A stretch of DNA of 64,000 nucleotides from JBFAPK01 sp040676675 (GCF_040676675.1 NZ_JBFAPK010000046.1:1-64000); one strand, 5' to 3'; shown: positions 43,292-53,617, counted from the first letter of the stretch. Numbers and translations are program-made. The notes: generated from the letters alone by a model not told the origin.

Positions 43292-46200
43292 GTGCGAGGA
43301 ACAAGACGAAGCGTGGCGCTGATGCTACCGGTGGTGCTGGCCGTCTCGATGGTCAACGTGGTGGCGCGGCCGGGGGCGGCCCTCGCGGCCGGCGGTCCGT
43401 CGGTACCGTTGCCGCCCGTCGGATCGACGCCGGTGGAACGGCAGACCATGTCGTCGCGGGCGCCCGACCAGGCCAGCCAGAACGCGTTGAGCGGCAACCA
43501 GCCCGACGCCGGCGCCGGCCCGGACGGCGGCGGGACCAGTACGGCCACCTCGCTGGCGCCGTCGGCGAGCTGGCAGGTCTCTCCGCAGACCGGGGACTTC
43601 ACCTGGTCGTACCCGCTGCGGGTGCCGCCGGCGCCGGGCGGGCTGGAGCCGGACCTGGGGCTGACGTACACGTCGTCGACGGTCGACGGGCGGACCAGCG
43701 CGACCAACAACCAGGCGTCCTGGGTCGGCGAGGGGTGGGACCTGTCCCCGGGCTTCGTCGAGCGCACCTACCTGCCGTGCGCCGCCGACACCATGGGCGG
43801 GACCGTGCCGCCCAAGGTCGACGGCCAGTCGGTCGGTGACCTCTGCTGGCGCAGCGACAACGCGACCGCGTCGTACGGCGGCGGTGGCGGGTCGCTGATC
43901 CGCGACGACGCGAGCGGCGACTGGCGTACCCAGAGCGACGACGGCTCCCGGGTCGAGCGGCTCACCGGCGCGGGGAACGGCGACGACAACGGCGAGTACT
44001 GGAAGATCACGAAGGTGGACGGGACGCAGTACTTCTTCGGGTCCCGTCCGGAGGCCAGGTCCACCTGGACCGTGCCGGTCTTCGGCGACGACGTCGGCGA
44101 GCCCTGCCACGCCGGCACGTTCGAGACCTCCCGATGCGGGCAGGCGTGGCGGTGGAACCTGGACAAGGTGGTCGACCGGCACGGCAACGCGATGGTCTAC
44201 ACCTACGAGGCCGAGACGAACGCGTACGGCTCGATGCTCCGGGACGCCGCGGTCCCGTACGTCCGGGGCGGCACCCTGAAGAGCATCGAGTACGGGCTCC
44301 GCGAGGGTTCGGCCGTACCGGCGAGCGGGCGGGTCGACTTCACCACCGCCGACCGGTGCGTACCGGGCAGCGACTGCACCTCGAAGAAGGAGAACTGGTC
44401 GAACTGGCCGGACACCCCGTGGGACGCCAACTGCGACACGGCCACCTGCAAGGACCGGTACTCGCCGACGTTCTGGTCGAGCAGGCGGCTGGCGAAGATC
44501 ACCACGCGGGTGCTGCGCGGCTCGCAGTTCACCGACGTCGACTCCTGGGCCCTCGACCAGCAGTTCCCGGCCCCGGGTGACGGGGAGAAGGCGGCCCTGT
44601 GGTTGAGGGGCATCACCCACACCGGCCTGGTGGGCGGCTCGACCGCGCTGCCCGCGGTGACCTTCGAGGGCACCGCGCTGGCCAACCGGGTCGTCAAGGT
44701 GGACGGCGTCGCGCCGCTGGCCCGCTACCGCCTCACCGGGATCGTCTCGGAGTCCGGCGGGGTCATCTCGATCGGCTACGCCCCGCCCGACTGCGTCGAC
44801 GGCCGGTCGATGCCGGCCAACCCGGAGTCGAACACCCTGCGGTGTTTCCCGGTCCGGTGGAACAAGCGGGACTTCACCGAGCGCACCGACTACTTCCACA
44901 AGTACGTGGTCGCCCAGGTCACCCAGTCCGACCGGATCAGCGCCAACACCGAACAGGTGACCGGCTACGAGTACCTCGACGGCGCGGCCTGGCACTACGA
45001 CACCTCCGAGTTCACCAGGGACGACCGGCGGACCTGGAACGAGTTCCGGGGCTTCGGCCGGGTCCGGATCCGCACCGGCAAGGCCGGCGACCCCAGTGGT
45101 CCGGTCGGCCGCACCGAGCAGCGGTTCTACCGCGGCATGCAGGGCGACCGGCTGCCCAACAACGGCACCCGGTCGGTGTCGGTCAGCGCGACCGAGGGCG
45201 CCGCACGGGTGGACGAGGACTGGCTGCGCGGCTTCCCGCTCGAAACGATCACCTATCTCGGCGACACCGACCAGGTGGTCGACAAGGTGATCAACGACCC
45301 GGTCTGGCAGGGCCCGACCGCGACCCGCGGCTCCCTGAAGGCGTACCTCCTGCGCACCGGCGCCTCGGCGCGCTACACGGCGCTGGCGGCCGGCGGCTGG
45401 CGGCGTACCCGGGTCGAGTCCGGCTACGACGACCGGGGCCTGCTCACCCGCACCAACGACCTGGGAGACCTCGCGACGGCCGCCGACGACCGGTGCACCC
45501 GGGTGACCCTCGCCCGCAACACCGACCGCTGGCTGCTGGACTTCCCATCCCGCTCGGAGACCGTCGCGGTGAACTGCGCGGCCACCGCGACCTTCCCGCG
45601 CGACGCGATCAGCGACGTGCGCACGGCCTACGACGGCCAGGCGTTCGGAGCCGCGCCGACGACCGGCGACGCCACCCGCACCGAGGAGCTCACCGAGCGC
45701 CCGGCGTCCGGCCCGGTCTACGCGATGACCGCCACCAGGAGGTACGACGCGCACGGCCGCGTGGTGGAGTCCGGCGACGCGCTCGGCAACCTGAGCAGGA
45801 TCGACTACACGCCGGAGCTGGGCGGGCCGAACACCCGGGTCGTGTCGACGAACCCGCTCGGACACGTGAGCACGTCGACGATCGAGCCCGCCTGGGGCCT
45901 GCCGACGCTGGTCGAGGACGCGAACAAGCGCAAGACCGAGACCGCGTACGACCCGCTGGGCCGTCGGGTCGAGGTCTGGCTGCCCAACCGGCTCCGGGCG
46001 ACCCACGAGGACCAGCCCAGCTCCCGCTTCGCGTACCTGGTCCGCAGGGACGCGCCGTCGGTGGTCACCACCAGCACGGTCAACCCGAGGGGCAACTACA
46101 CCACGAGCAAGGAGCTGTACGACGGGCTGCTGCGGCTGCGGCAGGCCCAGCGGCCGGCGGCGGGCGGCGGGCGGCTGCTCACCGACACCCGCTACGACTC

Positions 46201-48952
46201 GCAGGGCCGGGTCTACCAGAGCACCCGGCCGTACTTCAACGACGCCGCCCTCGACGACGACCTCTGGGTGGCCGCCGACGTGGACGTACCCGCCCTGACG
46301 TTCACCGAGTTCGACGGCGCGGGCCGCCGGACCGCCGAGATCTTCAAGGTCGGCGGGGCGGAACGGTGGCGTACCACCACCGGCTACGGCGGTGACCGGG
46401 TGCACGTGACCCCGCCGCCGGGCGGCACCGCCACCACCACGATCAGCGACGCCCGCGACCAGACCACGGAGCTGCGCCAGTACCGCGGTGGCACGCCGAG
46501 CGGCGACTACGACGCGACCGGCTACACCTACACCACAGCCGGCAAGCCGGCCACCATCACGGACCCGGCCGGCAACACCTGGCGCTTCGAGTACGACCTG
46601 CGCGGCAACAGGACCAGGACGGTGGACGTCGACAAGGGCACCTCGACCATGACCTACGACGCGGCCGGGCGGCTGAGGACGAGCACCGACGCGCGCGACG
46701 TCACCCTGACGTACGACTACGACAAGCTCGGCCGCAAGACCGCCGTCCGGTCCGGGACCACGACGTTGTCGGCGTGGACCTACGACACGGCCACCGGCGG
46801 CAAGGGCCAGCTCGCCGCGTCCACCCGGTACGTCGACGGCGCGGCCTACACCCGCGCGGTCGACACCTACAGCACCCTGTACAAGCCGACCGAGACGACG
46901 GTCACCATCCCCGCCACCCCGCGGACGCAGACGCTGGCCGGCAGCTACACCACGTACACCTCGGTCAACCCGGACGGCAGCACGTCCGGCAAGGCGTTCC
47001 CCCGGATCGGCGACCTGCCCCGCGAGACGGTCACCTGGCTCTACGACGACCTCGCCAACCCGATCGGCCTCTCCGGCGGACCCGAGGGCGGCCCGACCGT
47101 CAAATACGTCACCGACACCCAGTACACCCGCTACGGCGAGCTGGCCCGGCTGCAGCTCGGCGACACCGGGAAGCGGACCTGGCAGTCGTACTACTACGAG
47201 GACGGCACCCGCCGGCTGAACCGCACCATCGTCGACGCCGAGGTCTCCACGCCGATGCAGGCCGACCTGCACTACACCTACGACCCGGTCGGAAACGTCA
47301 CGGCCATCGCCGACACCCCGCTGGACCGGCCGGCGGACAACCAGTGCCTGCGGTACGACCATCTCCGCCGGCTCACCGAGGCGTGGACGCCGGCCGGCAC
47401 CTGCGCCGCCGCCCCGAGCACCGACGCGCTGGCCGGTCCGGCGCCGTACTGGCAGTCCTTCACCTACGACGCCGTCGGCAACCGGCGCAGCGACACCCAG
47501 CACGCCGCCGCCGGCGACACCGTGCGCACCTACACGTACCCGGCACCGGGAGCCCCCCAGGCGCACGCGGTGACCTCGGTCGCCGCCACCGGCCCGTCCG
47601 GAACCCGGCAGGACACGTACGGCTACGACCCGACGGGCAACGTGACCGCCCGGCCCGGCCAGCAACTGGACTGGGATCTCGGCGGCCAACTGACCAAGGT
47701 CACCGGTACGGGCGGCGACACCGAGTTCGGCTACGACGCCGACGGCGGCCGGCTGATCCAGCGCGATTCGACCGGCAGCACCCTCTACCTCGACGGTCAG
47801 GAACTCCGGTTGACCGCCGCGACCGGCAGCCTCACGGGCACCCGGTACTACGGCCTCGGCGGCGACACCGTCGCCGTGCGTACCGGGTCCGGGCTGACCT
47901 GGCTGGCCAGCGACGACCAGGGCACCGCGCAGGTCGCCGTCGACAGCGGCACCCAGCGGGTGACCCGCCGCCGGCAGACGCCGTTCGGGGTGCCGCGCGG
48001 TACCGCCGTCGCCTTCCCGGGCGGGAAGGGATTCGTGGGCGGCACCGTCGACGCCGCGATCGGGACCACGCATCTCGGCGCCCGCGAGTACGACCCCGTC
48101 CTCGGCCGGTTCATCTCGGTCGACCCGTTGGTCGCGCCCGGGGATCCGCAGCAGCTCAACGCGTACACCTACGCGGTGAACAACCCGGCCACCTACAGCG
48201 ACCCGACCGGGCTGCGCCCGGAGGACAAGCCGGGCTACTGCGTGGTCTGGCGGGGCGACTGCGGTTTCCACCCGGTGGAGGACGCGCACGTGCCGAGCGG
48301 GTCCTACACGCCGGAGCAGGTGCAGCGGGTGAAGGGCCAGGGGCGGGCGCCACAGTCGTCGTGCAACCGGCACGGCGACTGCCAGGCCGGCAAGCGGGGA
48401 CAGAGCCAGGCCCAGCGCAACGTGCAGGCGGCCAAGCGCAAGCCGCCGGCGCCCAAGCCCATCCCCCAACTGGCCCCGCCGCCGAAGCGTGGCTCGTGGT
48501 CGGCCGGGTTCTGCCTCGGCGCCGACTTCCAGTTCCTCTACGGTCACGGCGGCGAGTCGTGCCTGGTCGTCGACGGCCTGGGCATCGGCTGGGCGACCGG
48601 CCAGAAGGACTACTACGGGCCGGGGATCGGGTTCGCCACGACCGTCGGACTCAAGGGGGCCAACACCGACATCACCGGGCTCGCCGGCGGGGAGACCGCG
48701 TTCGGCGGGGACGTGCGCCTGGGCCCGGCCGAGTTCGGCGCCGAGGGCGCGGTCAGCGACGACGGCAGCATCTCCGGCGGCGTGTCGGCCGGACCGGGCG
48801 CCGGCATCGGCTACAGCGGGTACGCCGCGCGGGGCGAGTCGCAGTCCGGGTACTACCTCCGGTGGGACCAGCCCCCGGCGCCGAACCCGTTCGGCGGCTC
48901 GGGCGAGACCAGTTACGGCACCGGCGACAACTGCTGCGTACCCGGCCTCTGA
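43292..48952 (+). CDS. RHS-repeat protein with unknown C-terminal domain
   Basis: An 1886-aa exported RHS/YD-repeat protein. Signal peptide (SVALMLPVVLAVSMVNVVARPGAALA, first 35 residues); a SpvB/TcdB-like N-terminal beta region (GDFTWSYPLRVPPAPGGLEPDLGLTY); long runs of YD repeats (YDAAGRLRTSTDARD, YDPVGNVTAIAD, YDAVGNRRSD); and the RHS core end EYDPVLGRFISVDPL...YSDPTGL (DPTGL at about 1637). The last 245 residues are different: a Lys/Pro/Gln-rich linker, then a Gly- and beta-rich domain with FCLGADFQFLYGHGG and GGVSAGPGAGIGYSGY. This is where polymorphic toxins carry their effector, but I recognise no toxin family and see no immunity gene downstream on this strand. GTG 43292 follows GGGGGAAG. 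Confidence 0.88.
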   Translation: MRGTRRSVALMLPVVLAVSMVNVVARPGAALAAGGPSVPLPPVGSTPVERQTMSSRAPDQASQNALSGNQPDAGAGPDGGGTSTATSLAPSASWQVSPQTGDFTWSYPLRVPPAPGGLEPDLGLTYTSSTVDGRTSATNNQASWVGEGWDLSPGFVERTYLPCAADTMGGTVPPKVDGQSVGDLCWRSDNATASYGGGGGSLIRDDASGDWRTQSDDGSRVERLTGAGNGDDNGEYWKITKVDGTQYFFGSRPEARSTWTVPVFGDDVGEPCHAGTFETSRCGQAWRWNLDKVVDRHGNAMVYTYEAETNAYGSMLRDAAVPYVRGGTLKSIEYGLREGSAVPASGRVDFTTADRCVPGSDCTSKKENWSNWPDTPWDANCDTATCKDRYSPTFWSSRRLAKITTRVLRGSQFTDVDSWALDQQFPAPGDGEKAALWLRGITHTGLVGGSTALPAVTFEGTALANRVVKVDGVAPLARYRLTGIVSESGGVISIGYAPPDCVDGRSMPANPESNTLRCFPVRWNKRDFTERTDYFHKYVVAQVTQSDRISANTEQVTGYEYLDGAAWHYDTSEFTRDDRRTWNEFRGFGRVRIRTGKAGDPSGPVGRTEQRFYRGMQGDRLPNNGTRSVSVSATEGAARVDEDWLRGFPLETITYLGDTDQVVDKVINDPVWQGPTATRGSLKAYLLRTGASARYTALAAGGWRRTRVESGYDDRGLLTRTNDLGDLATAADDRCTRVTLARNTDRWLLDFPSRSETVAVNCAATATFPRDAISDVRTAYDGQAFGAAPTTGDATRTEELTERPASGPVYAMTATRRYDAHGRVVESGDALGNLSRIDYTPELGGPNTRVVSTNPLGHVSTSTIEPAWGLPTLVEDANKRKTETAYDPLGRRVEVWLPNRLRATHEDQPSSRFAYLVRRDAPSVVTTSTVNPRGNYTTSKELYDGLLRLRQAQRPAAGGGRLLTDTRYDSQGRVYQSTRPYFNDAALDDDLWVAADVDVPALTFTEFDGAGRRTAEIFKVGGAERWRTTTGYGGDRVHVTPPPGGTATTTISDARDQTTELRQYRGGTPSGDYDATGYTYTTAGKPATITDPAGNTWRFEYDLRGNRTRTVDVDKGTSTMTYDAAGRLRTSTDARDVTLTYDYDKLGRKTAVRSGTTTLSAWTYDTATGGKGQLAASTRYVDGAAYTRAVDTYSTLYKPTETTVTIPATPRTQTLAGSYTTYTSVNPDGSTSGKAFPRIGDLPRETVTWLYDDLANPIGLSGGPEGGPTVKYVTDTQYTRYGELARLQLGDTGKRTWQSYYYEDGTRRLNRTIVDAEVSTPMQADLHYTYDPVGNVTAIADTPLDRPADNQCLRYDHLRRLTEAWTPAGTCAAAPSTDALAGPAPYWQSFTYDAVGNRRSDTQHAAAGDTVRTYTYPAPGAPQAHAVTSVAATGPSGTRQDTYGYDPTGNVTARPGQQLDWDLGGQLTKVTGTGGDTEFGYDADGGRLIQRDSTGSTLYLDGQELRLTAATGSLTGTRYYGLGGDTVAVRTGSGLTWLASDDQGTAQVAVDSGTQRVTRRRQTPFGVPRGTAVAFPGGKGFVGGTVDAAIGTTHLGAREYDPVLGRFISVDPLVAPGDPQQLNAYTYAVNNPATYSDPTGLRPEDKPGYCVVWRGDCGFHPVEDAHVPSGSYTPEQVQRVKGQGRAPQSSCNRHGDCQAGKRGQSQAQRNVQAAKRKPPAPKPIPQLAPPPKRGSWSAGFCLGADFQFLYGHGGESCLVVDGLGIGWATGQKDYYGPGIGFATTVGLKGANTDITGLAGGETAFGGDVRLGPAEFGAEGAVSDDGSISGGVSAGPGAGIGYSGYAARGESQSGYYLRWDQPPAPNPFGGSGETSYGTGDNCCVPGL

Positions 48953-49038
48953 CGGCGACCGGGCTGCGGGCCGCTCCGGCGGCCACGGAGGCGGGAGCCG
49001 CACCGCGGTGAGGGGCGGGGCGGCTCCCGGGGGGAGAC

Positions 49039-49071
49039 GGAGAGCGGCGGGGCGGCGCCCCGCCGCTCTCC
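49039..49071 (+). terminator. Hairpin terminator after RHS gene
   Basis: A perfect 15-bp stem (49039-49053 with 49057-49071) and a 3-nt loop, 86 bp beyond the RHS stop codon and upstream of the second SARP gene. Confidence 0.85.
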
Positions 49072-49149
49072 CTACGCCCGGACGGCCCGCGGGCGGGCGC
49101 CCGGCGCCGGAGCCCGGATTCGTCGGTGGCGTGTGCCATCGTGTCCGGT

Positions 49150-52100
49150 GTGGAGTTCGGTCTGCTCGGCCCGTTGCGGGTGTCCCGGGGCGACCGGGAG
49201 CTGTGGATCCGCCCGGGTGGCCAGCGCACCCTGCTCGCCGTGCTGCTGCTGCGGGCGAACGGGATCGTCCCGGTCGACGAGCTCGTGGAGCGGCTCTGGG
49301 ACACCGTGCCGCCGCCGAAGCCGAAGGCCGCGCTGCACGCGCAGGTCGCCCGGCTGCGGCGGGCGCTCGGTACACCCGATCCGATCGAGACGGTGCCCGC
49401 CGGCTATCGCATCTCGCTCGAACCCGGCCAGCTGGACCTGGAGCGGTTCGACGCCCTGGTCCGCCACGCCGCCGCCACCGGGGCGCCGGACGAGCAGTCC
49501 CGGCTGCTCTCCGAGGCGCTGGGCCTGTGGCGCGGTCCGGCGCTGATCGACGTGGCCTGCGAGGCGCTGCACCGGGACGTGGTGCCCGCGCTGGCCGAGC
49601 GCCGGGCGCAGGCCCTCGAACGGCGCATCGACGCGGACCTGCGCCTGGGCCGGCACGCCGAGCTGCTGCCGGAGCTGCGCGCGCTGACCGCGGAGTACCC
49701 CCTGCGGGAGCGGTTCTGGGGCCTGCTGATGGTCGCGCTGTACCGGTCCGGACGGCAGGCCGAGGCGCTGGAGGCGTACCGGACGGTCCGCCGGCTCCTG
49801 GTCGACGTGCTCGGGGTCGAGCCCGGCCCGGAGCTGCGCCGGCTGGAACGCGGCGTGCTCGCCAACGACCCGGAGCTGCAGCAGCCCGCCCCCGCCGCGC
49901 CGCCGGTGGTGCCGGAGAGCTGGGCACCGCAGTACCAACTCCCCCGCGAGGCGACCGGGGTCGTCGGCCGGGACCACCTCGTCGACGAGCTGGTCGACCG
50001 GCTCACCGGTCCCGAGCCGGTGCCAATGGTCGCGATCCACGGCGGCGCCGGGGTCGGCAAGTCGACCCTGGCGGTCCGGGTCGCCCACCGGGTGGCCGCG
50101 TCCTTCCCGGACGGCCAGTGGTTCGTCCGCCTCGACGGCGCGGAGCGCGGCGGTCGGGACCCGGCCGACGTCCTCGGCGAGCTGCTGCTGGCCGCCGGGG
50201 TGCCGCCGGCCATGATGCCGCGCGGCGGGTCGGCCCGGGCGTCCGCGCTGCGGGCCCGACTCGCCGGCCGCCGGGTCCTGCTGCTGCTCGACGACGCCGC
50301 CGACGCCGCCCACGCCGAGCACCTGCTGCCGGGCACGGCGGGCAGCGCCGTCCTGGTCACCAGCCGCCGTGACCTGCGCGGCCTGGCCGTGCGGCACGGC
50401 TCGTACGGGCTGGCCCTGCCGGTGCTCTCGGCCGAGGCGGGCGGGTCGCTGCTGACGACGGCGCTGGGGACCGACCGTACCGCGGCCGAGCCCGAGGCCG
50501 TCGCGGAACTGGTCGAGCTCTGCGCCCGGCTGCCGCTGGCGCTGCGGATCGCGGCGGCCAACCTCGACCTGGACCGGGGGCGCTCGATCGCGGGCTACGT
50601 GACCCGGCTGCGCGAGGGTGACCGGCTCAGCCGCCTCCAGGTCGCCGGCGACTCGGGCGCGGCCGTACGGGCCGCCTTCGACCTGTCGTACCGGGGCCTC
50701 GACCCGGCCGTCGCCCGGACGTTCCGGCTACTCGGCCTGATCCCCGGCCCCGATTTCACCGCCGAGGCGGCGGCGGTACTGCTGGGCTGCGCCGAGCCCG
50801 AGGCCGAACGGCTGCTGGAGACGCTGGCCGCGACCAGCCTGATCCAGCGGCAGGGCCCCGACCGGTACCAGTTCCACGACCTGCTCCGGCTCTACGCCGC
50901 CGAGCGGGCGCGGGCCATTGAGGGCCCCGCCGAGAGCGGCGAGGCGCTGCGCCGGCTGCTGGCGTACCAGCTCGCCCGGGTCGACCGCGCGGTGGCCGTG
51001 CTCTACCCGTCGATGGGCCGGATCCCCCGCCCCGAGGTCCCCGGCCCGGAGTTCGGCGGCCACCGGGAGGCGCTGGCGTGGCTGGACGCCGAGCGGGTCA
51101 ACCTGGTGGCGTCCGCCCGGCACGTCGCCAGCCACGGCCCGGCGGAGCTGACCTGGCACCTGGCCGACGCGCTGCGGGGCTACCTCGCGGCCCGGCGCCT
51201 CGACGACGACTGGGAGCACGTGGCCACGGCGGGGCTGGCGGCGGCGGAGGCGGCCGGAGAGCTGTACGCGCAGTCGGCGATGCACCACAGCCTGGGGCTG
51301 CTGCACGGCTACCGCGCGGAATATCCCCCGGCCCACGACCACTACCAGCGGGCCATCGCGCTGCGCCAGGCGGCCGGCCGGGCCGACGCCACCGGACCGC
51401 TCTACAACAACCTCGGCATGCTCTACACCTCTCGGGGCATGAACGACGAGGCGATGGAGTGCTTCCGGCAGGGCATCGCCGTCGAGCGGTCCCGGCAGGC
51501 CCCGATCGGCATGGCGACCAAGCTCGCCAACCTGGCCACCGTCGAGTTCGCCGGCGGTGACCTGCACGCCGCCGTCGCGCACCTGCGGGAGGCCGCCGCG
51601 CTCCAGGTGGCGGCGGGAAAGCCACGGAGCCCGCACGTGCGGTTCACCCTCGGCCAGTGCCTGCACCGGCTGGGCGACACCGACGCCGCCGCGGTCGAGC
51701 TGGCCGAGGCGCTCGCCCTCAGCCGGGAGACGGGGCAGGGCCTGCCGGCCGCCTACTCGCTGTACGGGCTCGGCGAGCTGCACTGCGACCTCGACGACCT
51801 CGACGGCGCGGCCGAGTACGCCGCCGCCGCGCTGGCCCTGGCCCGGGAGATCCGCAGCCCCGCCGCGGAGATCGACGCGCTGACCGTGTCGGGTGTCGTA
51901 CAGCGCCGCCGAGGAGACCACCTGCAGGCGATCGCGCTGCACACCCGGGCGCTCGACCTCGCCCGGACGACCGACGAGCGGCGGGCCGGCGCCATCACCC
52001 AGGTGGGGCTCGCCGCCGCGCTGGCCGAGTCGGGCCAGCCGGGGCCGGCGCTGGAACACGCGCGGGCGGCCCTGGCGGCAACCCGCCGCTACGGCTACCG

Positions 52101-52266
52101 GGTGTCGCAGGCCCGCGCGCTGGCGGTGCTCGTCCGGCTGTACGGGGCCACGGGGGCCACGGCCGAGGCGGCCGAGGCGGCCCGGCAGGCGGTGGCCCTG
52201 CACGAGGCCACCGGCTACCGTCCGCCCCGCTTCGAGGCCGAGATCCTCCGCGCCGCGCTGGGATGA
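49150..52266 (+). CDS. SARP/AfsR-type regulator (second copy)
   Basis: A protein of about 1038 aa with the same plan as the SARP at 22600: winged-helix DNA-binding domain (VEFGLLGPLRVSRGDREL...LVERLWDTVPPPKPKAALH), bacterial transcriptional activation domain to about residue 235, NB-ARC ATPase (Walker A GGAGVGKSTLAVRVA near 300, LLLLDDAADAAHAEHLLPG, LVTSRRD, ARLPLALRIAAANL) and a C-terminal TPR solenoid (for example GPLYNNLGMLYTSRGMNDEAMECFRQGI). GTG 49150 matches the normal family N-terminus; GTGs at 49126 and 49141 are also in frame and none has a clear Shine-Dalgarno sequence. It follows the RHS terminator and is probably monocistronic; targets unknown. Confidence 0.9.
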   Translation: MEFGLLGPLRVSRGDRELWIRPGGQRTLLAVLLLRANGIVPVDELVERLWDTVPPPKPKAALHAQVARLRRALGTPDPIETVPAGYRISLEPGQLDLERFDALVRHAAATGAPDEQSRLLSEALGLWRGPALIDVACEALHRDVVPALAERRAQALERRIDADLRLGRHAELLPELRALTAEYPLRERFWGLLMVALYRSGRQAEALEAYRTVRRLLVDVLGVEPGPELRRLERGVLANDPELQQPAPAAPPVVPESWAPQYQLPREATGVVGRDHLVDELVDRLTGPEPVPMVAIHGGAGVGKSTLAVRVAHRVAASFPDGQWFVRLDGAERGGRDPADVLGELLLAAGVPPAMMPRGGSARASALRARLAGRRVLLLLDDAADAAHAEHLLPGTAGSAVLVTSRRDLRGLAVRHGSYGLALPVLSAEAGGSLLTTALGTDRTAAEPEAVAELVELCARLPLALRIAAANLDLDRGRSIAGYVTRLREGDRLSRLQVAGDSGAAVRAAFDLSYRGLDPAVARTFRLLGLIPGPDFTAEAAAVLLGCAEPEAERLLETLAATSLIQRQGPDRYQFHDLLRLYAAERARAIEGPAESGEALRRLLAYQLARVDRAVAVLYPSMGRIPRPEVPGPEFGGHREALAWLDAERVNLVASARHVASHGPAELTWHLADALRGYLAARRLDDDWEHVATAGLAAAEAAGELYAQSAMHHSLGLLHGYRAEYPPAHDHYQRAIALRQAAGRADATGPLYNNLGMLYTSRGMNDEAMECFRQGIAVERSRQAPIGMATKLANLATVEFAGGDLHAAVAHLREAAALQVAAGKPRSPHVRFTLGQCLHRLGDTDAAAVELAEALALSRETGQGLPAAYSLYGLGELHCDLDDLDGAAEYAAAALALAREIRSPAAEIDALTVSGVVQRRRGDHLQAIALHTRALDLARTTDERRAGAITQVGLAAALAESGQPGPALEHARAALAATRRYGYRVSQARALAVLVRLYGATGATAEAAEAARQAVALHEATGYRPPRFEAEILRAALG

Positions 52267-52337
52267 GCGCGACGGGCGACGGACCGACGGCCCCGAGGCG
52301 TCGCGGCGGCCTTCGAACGGGCGTGGCCCGGGTCGGG

Positions 52338-52371
52338 GAGCCCACCGTGGGATCTCACCCACGGTGGGCTC
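52338..52371. terminator. Bidirectional hairpin terminator
   Basis: Perfect 14-bp stem GAGCCCACCGTGGG (52338-52351) with its complement (52358-52371) and a 6-nt loop, between the convergent ends of the SARP gene (52266) and the hydrolase gene (52376). Confidence 0.9.
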
Positions 52372-52375
52372 GGCG

Positions 52376-53617
52376 TCAGTCGTCGATCGCCTGGTAGAGC
52401 GTGGTCCAGAAGTCGAGGAACGCCTGCGTCGCGTCCGGGGTGGTCGCCCCGACCTGGGTGCAGAGGATGCCGATCAGTCCCTTCTCCGGATCGGCGTAGG
52501 TCGAGGTGCCGCTGCCGCCGTCCCAGCCGAACTGGCCGACCGACGCGTAGTCGCCGCGGTAGGTGCGCACCGCCATCCCGAAGCCCCAGCCGCCGTGCTG
52601 TCCCTGGCCGAACGACACGTGGACGTTGTCGCGGGCCAGGGCGGTGCGGGCGGCCGTCTGTTCGGGCGTGAGCCGGTTGGTGGTCATCAGCTCGACGGCG
52701 GGCCGGGACAGGATCCGCCCACCCTCGTGCACGCCGTGGTCGAGCAACATCCGGAAGTACGCGTGGTAGTCGTCGACGGTGGACACCAGTCCGCCGCCAC
52801 CGCCCTCGAACGCCGGAGGCGCGCTCCACCGCCCGCCGACGGCCTCGTCCCAGACGAGGAACTCCCCGGTCCGCGGGTCGGGGGCGTAGAGGGTCGGCAG
52901 TCGGTCGATCTTGTCGGCGGGTACGTGGAAACCGGTGTCCTTCATGCCGAGCGGCCCGAAGACGCGTTCCCGCAGGAACGTCTCGAACGACTGGCCGGTG
53001 ACCCGGGCGACCAGCACGCCGAGCAGATCGCTGCTGATCTGGTACTGCCACCGCTCCCCGGGCTGGTACATCAGCGGAAGCGTGCCGAGGCGCCGCATCC
53101 ACTCGTCCGGCCCGGGCATCGGCTCCGGCAGGTTCGGCGTGAGGCCCTGCGCGAAGACCTCGTTCATGATCGGGGTGCCGATCACCGTCATGTCCATGCC
53201 GAGCCCGAACGTGGAGGTCAGCACGTCCCGTACGGTGATCGGCCGGCGCGCCGGCACCGTGTCGTCCAGCGGCGCGTCGATCCGGGTCAGTACCCGCCGG
53301 TCCGCCAGCTCGGGCAGCCACGGCAGCACCGGATCGTCCAGCCGCAGCCGGCACTCGTCGAGCAGGACCATCGCCGCGGCGATCGAGACCGGCTTGGACG
53401 TCGAGGCCATCCGGAAGATGGTGTCCCGGCGCATCGGCGCGCCACCGTCGTGACGCATCGTCCCGATCGTCTCGACGTGCGTCTCGTCGCCCCGGCTGAC
53501 CAGGGCGACCAACCCGGGGATCTTCCCGGAATCGACATGCCGTGCCAGTACGTCGCGCAGCCTGCGCAGTCCCGCTCCGGAGAGGCCGCCGTGCTGGTCG
53601 GTGCGGTTGAGGGACAT
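52376..53617 (-). CDS. Serine hydrolase of class C beta-lactamase fold
   Basis: A 413-aa penicillin-binding-like esterase/beta-lactamase family protein. The active-site motif SxxK is in MASTSKPVSIAAA, the second motif YxS/N is in QYQISSDLLGVLV, and the third is near GQFGWDGGSGTSTY. There is no signal peptide, so it is probably cytoplasmic and closer to EstB-type esterases than to resistance beta-lactamases. The ATG at 53617 follows GAAGGAGC. It converges with the SARP gene and is followed upstream on the same strand by an SRPBCC gene across a 139-bp gap. Substrate unknown. Confidence 0.87.
   Translation of the reverse strand: MSLNRTDQHGGLSGAGLRRLRDVLARHVDSGKIPGLVALVSRGDETHVETIGTMRHDGGAPMRRDTIFRMASTSKPVSIAAAMVLLDECRLRLDDPVLPWLPELADRRVLTRIDAPLDDTVPARRPITVRDVLTSTFGLGMDMTVIGTPIMNEVFAQGLTPNLPEPMPGPDEWMRRLGTLPLMYQPGERWQYQISSDLLGVLVARVTGQSFETFLRERVFGPLGMKDTGFHVPADKIDRLPTLYAPDPRTGEFLVWDEAVGGRWSAPPAFEGGGGGLVSTVDDYHAYFRMLLDHGVHEGGRILSRPAVELMTTNRLTPEQTAARTALARDNVHVSFGQGQHGGWGFGMAVRTYRGDYASVGQFGWDGGSGTSTYADPEKGLIGILCTQVGATTPDATQAFLDFWTTLYQAIDD

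Noticed and set aside
37354..43767. 2137-codon minus-strand frame opposite the LamG gene
   Set aside because: Low-complexity Arg/Gly/Val-rich text; shadow of the LamG protein, whose domains are plain on the plus strand.
43325..49927. 2200-codon minus-strand frame opposite the RHS gene
   Set aside because: Shadow frame crossing the RHS gene and a terminator; no domain seen.
52376..53617. Beta-lactamase resistance gene
   Set aside because: Has SxxK but no signal peptide, and esterase-type homologues share these motifs.
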